Below are positions 60,801 through 64,000 of a DNA stretch of 64,000 nucleotides, piece after piece. The notes below the pieces were generated by a model. The model was not told where the DNA came from. It saw only the letters and a program-made list of their open reading frames with translations, and made no database searches. Source of the stretch: Rhynchopus sp. YZ270_cl-10 (Eukaryota; Euglenozoa; Diplonemea; Diplonemida; Diplonemidae); NCBI GenBank assembly GCA_964035575.1, contig OZ037918.1, positions 310,001 to 374,000 on the forward strand, in the 5' to 3' direction. The position numbers and the translations under genes are program-made. The number at the start of each line of letters is the position of its first letter. Positions within the stretch are counted from its first letter, which is position 1.

Positions 60801-63800
60801 GCTAAAAGTGCCAAATCCTTCGTATACTTTATTTAACTGTGGAATAAAAAAAAAAAAAACTGAAAACGTCCTCGACCTCACACGACTGTGACATGAGGTC
60901 GTTGACAAAGTCTCGCGTTGCGGCAAAACAATAGCTAAGCTGTGTTGTCCTTCAACAGAAGAAAAACGCCAGAGGAAAAATCAGTAGAGAATCAGTAAAA
61001 AAAAAACACACACACACACAAACAAGAAAGTTCGATGTTCGGGATATTGAGGGGGGCGGGGGGGTGGTTACACAAAACGTTTTTTGGGAATTGCAAAGAA
61101 ACACACACAGTGCACCTCTTTGCTTATCATGTGGTTCAAAATCAGAAAGACTTTAACTGCTCAGGGCAGGGTGCATTTCTTCTTGCATTGGAAGAGCAGA
61201 CACTTTGTTTGTACAAATCGACAACAACTGTGTCGTCGTTCTGTGCAGGCACCAGTTGATATTGAAGAGTCACCTCCTATCTTCCCGAGTGAGCAGCTGA
61301 AGACCACCGAACAATTGAAGTTCATATTCTTTCCACATCAAAGAAGAGAAAGCACAACAATTGAAGAAAAATACATGAAAAAATGTTACTTCGGGGGCCG
61401 GGGGTCAAATACCCCGTGGTGGCTGCAGTAAATAATGAAACGCGAGATAAAATCTTTGTGGGACTCTTTGTTTCCGTTCCGAAATCTGCCAGTAAGCGTT
61501 CGTGCATCTCACCCTCACTGTGGAATAACGACAGGCGGAATGGGCGCAACAGGTGCATCAGGCACAGAACACGTGCTCACACTCAGATGACGGATCGCAC
61601 CGTCCCACTCACCATCACCCCCTGTCAAGTGGCTCCCCCGCACGTAGTTCTTCACACGTGTGCCAAACTCGGGCAGCGCCACTCCTGTCACCTGCGTCAC
61701 CTGTTCGTTGTTGTGGTAGATTGTCGCCACTCCGTCCTTTGTCAATGTGAACGCCACCCACGTCCACACGTCCTCGTCTTCTGGCAATGCGACTCGCGAG
61801 TTTACATCCCGCGTGCCTTGCTGCCTGCTGCACGTCTCAAACGGGTGCGACTCAAAGCTCAGCTTCTTCGATGCGCTTCTCTGCCCGAACACGACGTTTC
61901 CCTTCGCAGCACCGTTCCCAAAGTCGATGATGCTGGCCCACTTCGTTGCACTCCGCATCTGCACACGTGCCTCAATCATGATGGCTTCGTCACCAAACGT
62001 GAGTGGGCCAATATCACTGCCTGGCTGCGCTTCCTCGACCTGCACGATCCGCCCCAGCACCTCTCCATACACACACGGGTGCTTCGCTTTCGGGAGGTTG
62101 AAGCTCCACTCAGAGGGGAGCGCAGGCGAGCGCACGAAGCAGGTGCTGAAGGTAAGGTGCTCGATGTCTCCGTTCCAGCCATCCCCGCTTCTCTTCTTCG
62201 GTGTCCTCACGTAGTTCTTCACACGAGTACCAAACTCAGGCAGCGCCACCCCACTCACCTGCGCCACCGGTTCGTTGTTGTGGTACATCGTCGCCACCCC
62301 TTCCTTAGTCAGTGTGAACGCCACCCACGTCCACACGTCCTCGTCCTCAGGCAATGCGACAGGTGAGTTCACACGCCTCCCCTGTGCTGTGCTGCACGCT
62401 TCGAAGGAATGTGTCTCAAAGCCCAGCTTCTTCGACAGCCTTCTCTGCCCGAACACGACGCTCCCCTTTGCACCGTTCCCAAAGTCGACAATACGTGCCC
62501 ACTTCGTTGCACTCCGCATCCGCACACGCGCCTCAATCATGATGGCTTCGTCACCGAACGTCAGTGGGCCAACGTTCTCAGGCGTCAGCACCTCGCGCAA
62601 CTCTACAAGCCTGCCAAGTGCCTTCCCAGGTGCACAGGGGTGCTTGTCTGACGGGAGGTGGTACGCCCACGCGGACTCTGCAAGGGCCGGTGTGTGTTTC
62701 CCCTCACGCTGACGCATGTGCTCTGCCGTCGAGCACTCACCCCGGCTGTTGCAATAGGGGCTCTCTTCAGGACAGTCCTCTGACGTGCACCGGGTCGCGC
62801 ACGCATCTGCAGGCGCTACGCCCGGACCAGGAAGTGGGTAGTGGTGTGGCTTGCAGAGGCTGCACGTCTGCGAGACGTGGTCAGGTGTCATCGTCTCGCT
62901 CGGACAGAAGCAGGACTTCTCGCTCCCCTGCTCCTTGAACATGAGCACGTCAATCATATGGTCGGCGCAGCCCTCACCTGGCACGTAGTGCAAACACGCC
63001 TCAAACAGGCACTGCGCATACCACGTACCACATGCCTTCCCTGGAGCGCAGCACTCAAGGGCATGCTCCCTTGCAGCATCCGAAGTGCATTTTGCCAGCT
63101 CTTCTGCCACCGTGGGAATGGTGGTCGTTGCCTCATCAGTGTTCAACACAGCTGCGGAACGTCCTGTCAGACACGTGTTTGTCACAGTTGAATTCTTCAG
63201 CACGTTCCCGTCCTTCGCCTCAAGAAAGAACGCACCCAGTTCTCCGTCAAGTGGCACTGGCTTCTTCTGATAAAGAACAGCCTCGACAGTAAGATAGTAG
63301 CTGAGAAGCGAGTCCCTGTCTGGCAGGAAGGTCTCATACCACACAGTGAGAAGCATTTTGACACGTCCAGCAGCGTCCAGCAGAGACACCGTCGCACCGC
63401 GTTCGTGCTGCGGTGCCTCGTAGCGCATGCTGGTGGGGAGCACTATCGAGGGCGACCACGAGGACAGGTTCATAAACGACGCTTGGCACGGTGTAGGACG
63501 AGACGTCAGTTTGACAGAAGTCTGCATCCCTGTGTCCGTCCTCTTGAACTCGACCATGTCCCCGTTGCTCTTCTGTAGGATGGCCACGCGCTCCACACAC
63601 GTCCTGCCTTTATGAAGCGTTTCGTCGCAGAAGTAGTTCCAAGTTGTCACACTCACCTCGTCATCTGTGTACGCGTAGTATCCAGAAGGGTCAGCACCAT
63701 GGAAATCGTACACTTCGTTGTCAACGTTCAAGTAATGTGGGTCACCATAAATCGATCCTTTGTTCCCGCAATCCTCGGTTGCGTTGTAGCCAGGGTCACA

Positions 63801-64000
63801 CAGGCACTTCCCGCTGGCATCACATTGACCATTACCATGGCAGGTGACGTCGTCGGTGCAATAAACATCGCAGTCGTGTCCGGAATAATGTGGCAGGCAC
63901 TTTTGACAGTTTGTGGTATCATCAAACCTCGGGTCACAATTGCACGGCAAGCCACTCGCTTGCTGTTTGGCGTCGTCACATGTCCCTCGTCCGTTGCATG
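51841..64000. repeat. 14.5-kb tandem unit, copy 2 (cut by window end)
   Basis: This is the second copy of the unit starting at 37317. All parts recur: hAT-like element 52933-54368, foldback element 54370-55173, CTAG-flanked element 55174-56017, G-flanked element 56040-57615, SINE-like insert 57798-57940, hairpin 59267-59432, TTAA element 59455-60832, and the 3' part of the EGF gene from 61515. The copy continues past the window. Confidence 0.92.
61515..64000 (-). CDS. Second copy of the EGF / VWD / LamG-like gene, N-terminus outside window
   Basis: The frame from TGA at 61515 to the window end encodes the C-terminal 828 or so residues: the last EGF modules, the VWD domain, the cysteine-rich part and both LamG-like domains. 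Over this part I find no difference from copy 1 at protein level. The signal peptide, most EGF modules and the promoter lie beyond 64000. Because the flanks are copied as well, both genes probably have the same regulation. Whether copy 2 is complete cannot be told here. Confidence 0.85.
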   Translation of the reverse strand, partial: CNGRGTCDDAKQQASGLPCNCDPRFDDTTNCQKCLPHYSGHDCDVYCTDDVTCHGNGQCDASGKCLCDPGYNATEDCGNKGSIYGDPHYLNVDNEVYDFHGADPSGYYAYTDDEVSVTTWNYFCDETLHKGRTCVERVAILQKSNGDMVEFKRTDTGMQTSVKLTSRPTPCQASFMNLSSWSPSIVLPTSMRYEAPQHERGATVSLLDAAGRVKMLLTVWYETFLPDRDSLLSYYLTVEAVLYQKKPVPLDGELGAFFLEAKDGNVLKNSTVTNTCLTGRSAAVLNTDEATTTIPTVAEELAKCTSDAAREHALECCAPGKACGTWYAQCLFEACLHYVPGEGCADHMIDVLMFKEQGSEKSCFCPSETMTPDHVSQTCSLCKPHHYPLPGPGVAPADACATRCTSEDCPEESPYCNSRGECSTAEHMRQREGKHTPALAESAWAYHLPSDKHPCAPGKALGRLVELREVLTPENVGPLTFGDEAIMIEARVRMRSATKWARIVDFGNGAKGSVVFGQRRLSKKLGFETHSFEACSTAQGRRVNSPVALPEDEDVWTWVAFTLTKEGVATMYHNNEPVAQVSGVALPEFGTRVKNYVRTPKKRSGDGWNGDIEHLTFSTCFVRSPALPSEWSFNLPKAKHPCVYGEVLGRIVQVEEAQPGSDIGPLTFGDEAIMIEARVQMRSATKWASIIDFGNGAAKGNVVFGQRSASKKLSFESHPFETCSRQQGTRDVNSRVALPEDEDVWTWVAFTLTKDGVATIYHNNEQVTQVTGVALPEFGTRVKNYVRGSHLTGGDGEWDGAIRHLSVSTCSVPDAPVAPIPPVVIPQ

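Noticed and set aside
37317-64000. The 14.5-kb unit as one giant transposon
   Set aside because: No inverted or long direct terminal repeats or target duplication bound the unit. The hybrid-junction pattern fits unequal crossing-over better.

Overview
This window looks like nuclear DNA of a unicellular eukaryote. Coding regions are broken by GT-AG introns whose donors are mostly GTATG. Several products are specifically eukaryotic: an ALADIN-type nucleoporin, a Pumilio RNA-binding protein, a TEY-type MAP kinase, a ZNHIT3-type zinc-finger protein, an F-box protein, a lipocalin and large modular surface or secreted proteins. Intergenic DNA is full of homopolymer runs and short dispersed repeats. 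Every gene I can support is on the minus strand, a one-way layout known from euglenozoans and dinoflagellates. I cannot place the organism further from sequence alone.

Layout from left to right, all genes on the minus strand. 1-372: C-terminally cut gene for a two-helix membrane protein. 791-3277: calponin-homology (CH) domain protein, probably cytoskeletal or axonemal. 4389-4987: two-exon small membrane protein. 5493-9594: seven-exon ALADIN-like WD-repeat protein with a hAT-type MITE in one intron. 9595-13204: repeat-rich gap. 13205-16177: five-exon Pumilio protein. 17071-17989: small secreted protein. 19525-20067: lipocalin. 20423-22063: F-box protein. 22706-23035: small hypothetical protein. 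23935-24483: ZNHIT3-like protein. 24837-27159: four-exon MAP kinase with an acidic tail and a stem-loop MITE in its last intron. 27314-28142: seven-copy tandem array upstream of the kinase. 28479-29285 and 30276-30896: hypothetical proteins. 33705-36908: mucin-like type I surface protein.

From about 37317 to the end the window is two copies of a unit of about 14.52 kb. The second copy runs off the edge. Each unit carries one gene for a secreted EGF/VWD/LamG-like protein (46990-51693, and 61515 to the window end) and about 9.6 kb of non-genic DNA. The two copies look identical apart from G-run lengths and three substitutions at the left edge. The non-genic part holds a nest of DNA transposons in a G-run: a hAT-like element with an 8-bp target duplication, a long foldback element, an element with CTAG flanks, and a G-flanked element with 41-bp inverted repeats. 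It also holds a TTAA-flanked element, a hairpin element, local duplications R1, R2 and R3, and a SINE-sized insertion dated by an empty site in its own neighbouring repeat.

The genes show no obvious shared pathway. They are a mix of housekeeping regulators (nuclear pore, mRNA control, snoRNP assembly, MAPK signalling) and secretory or surface proteins. At least seven families of short repeats recur in introns and intergenic DNA; one is shown here to be an insertion. Exon structures below were deduced from reading-frame phase and splice-site sequence only.
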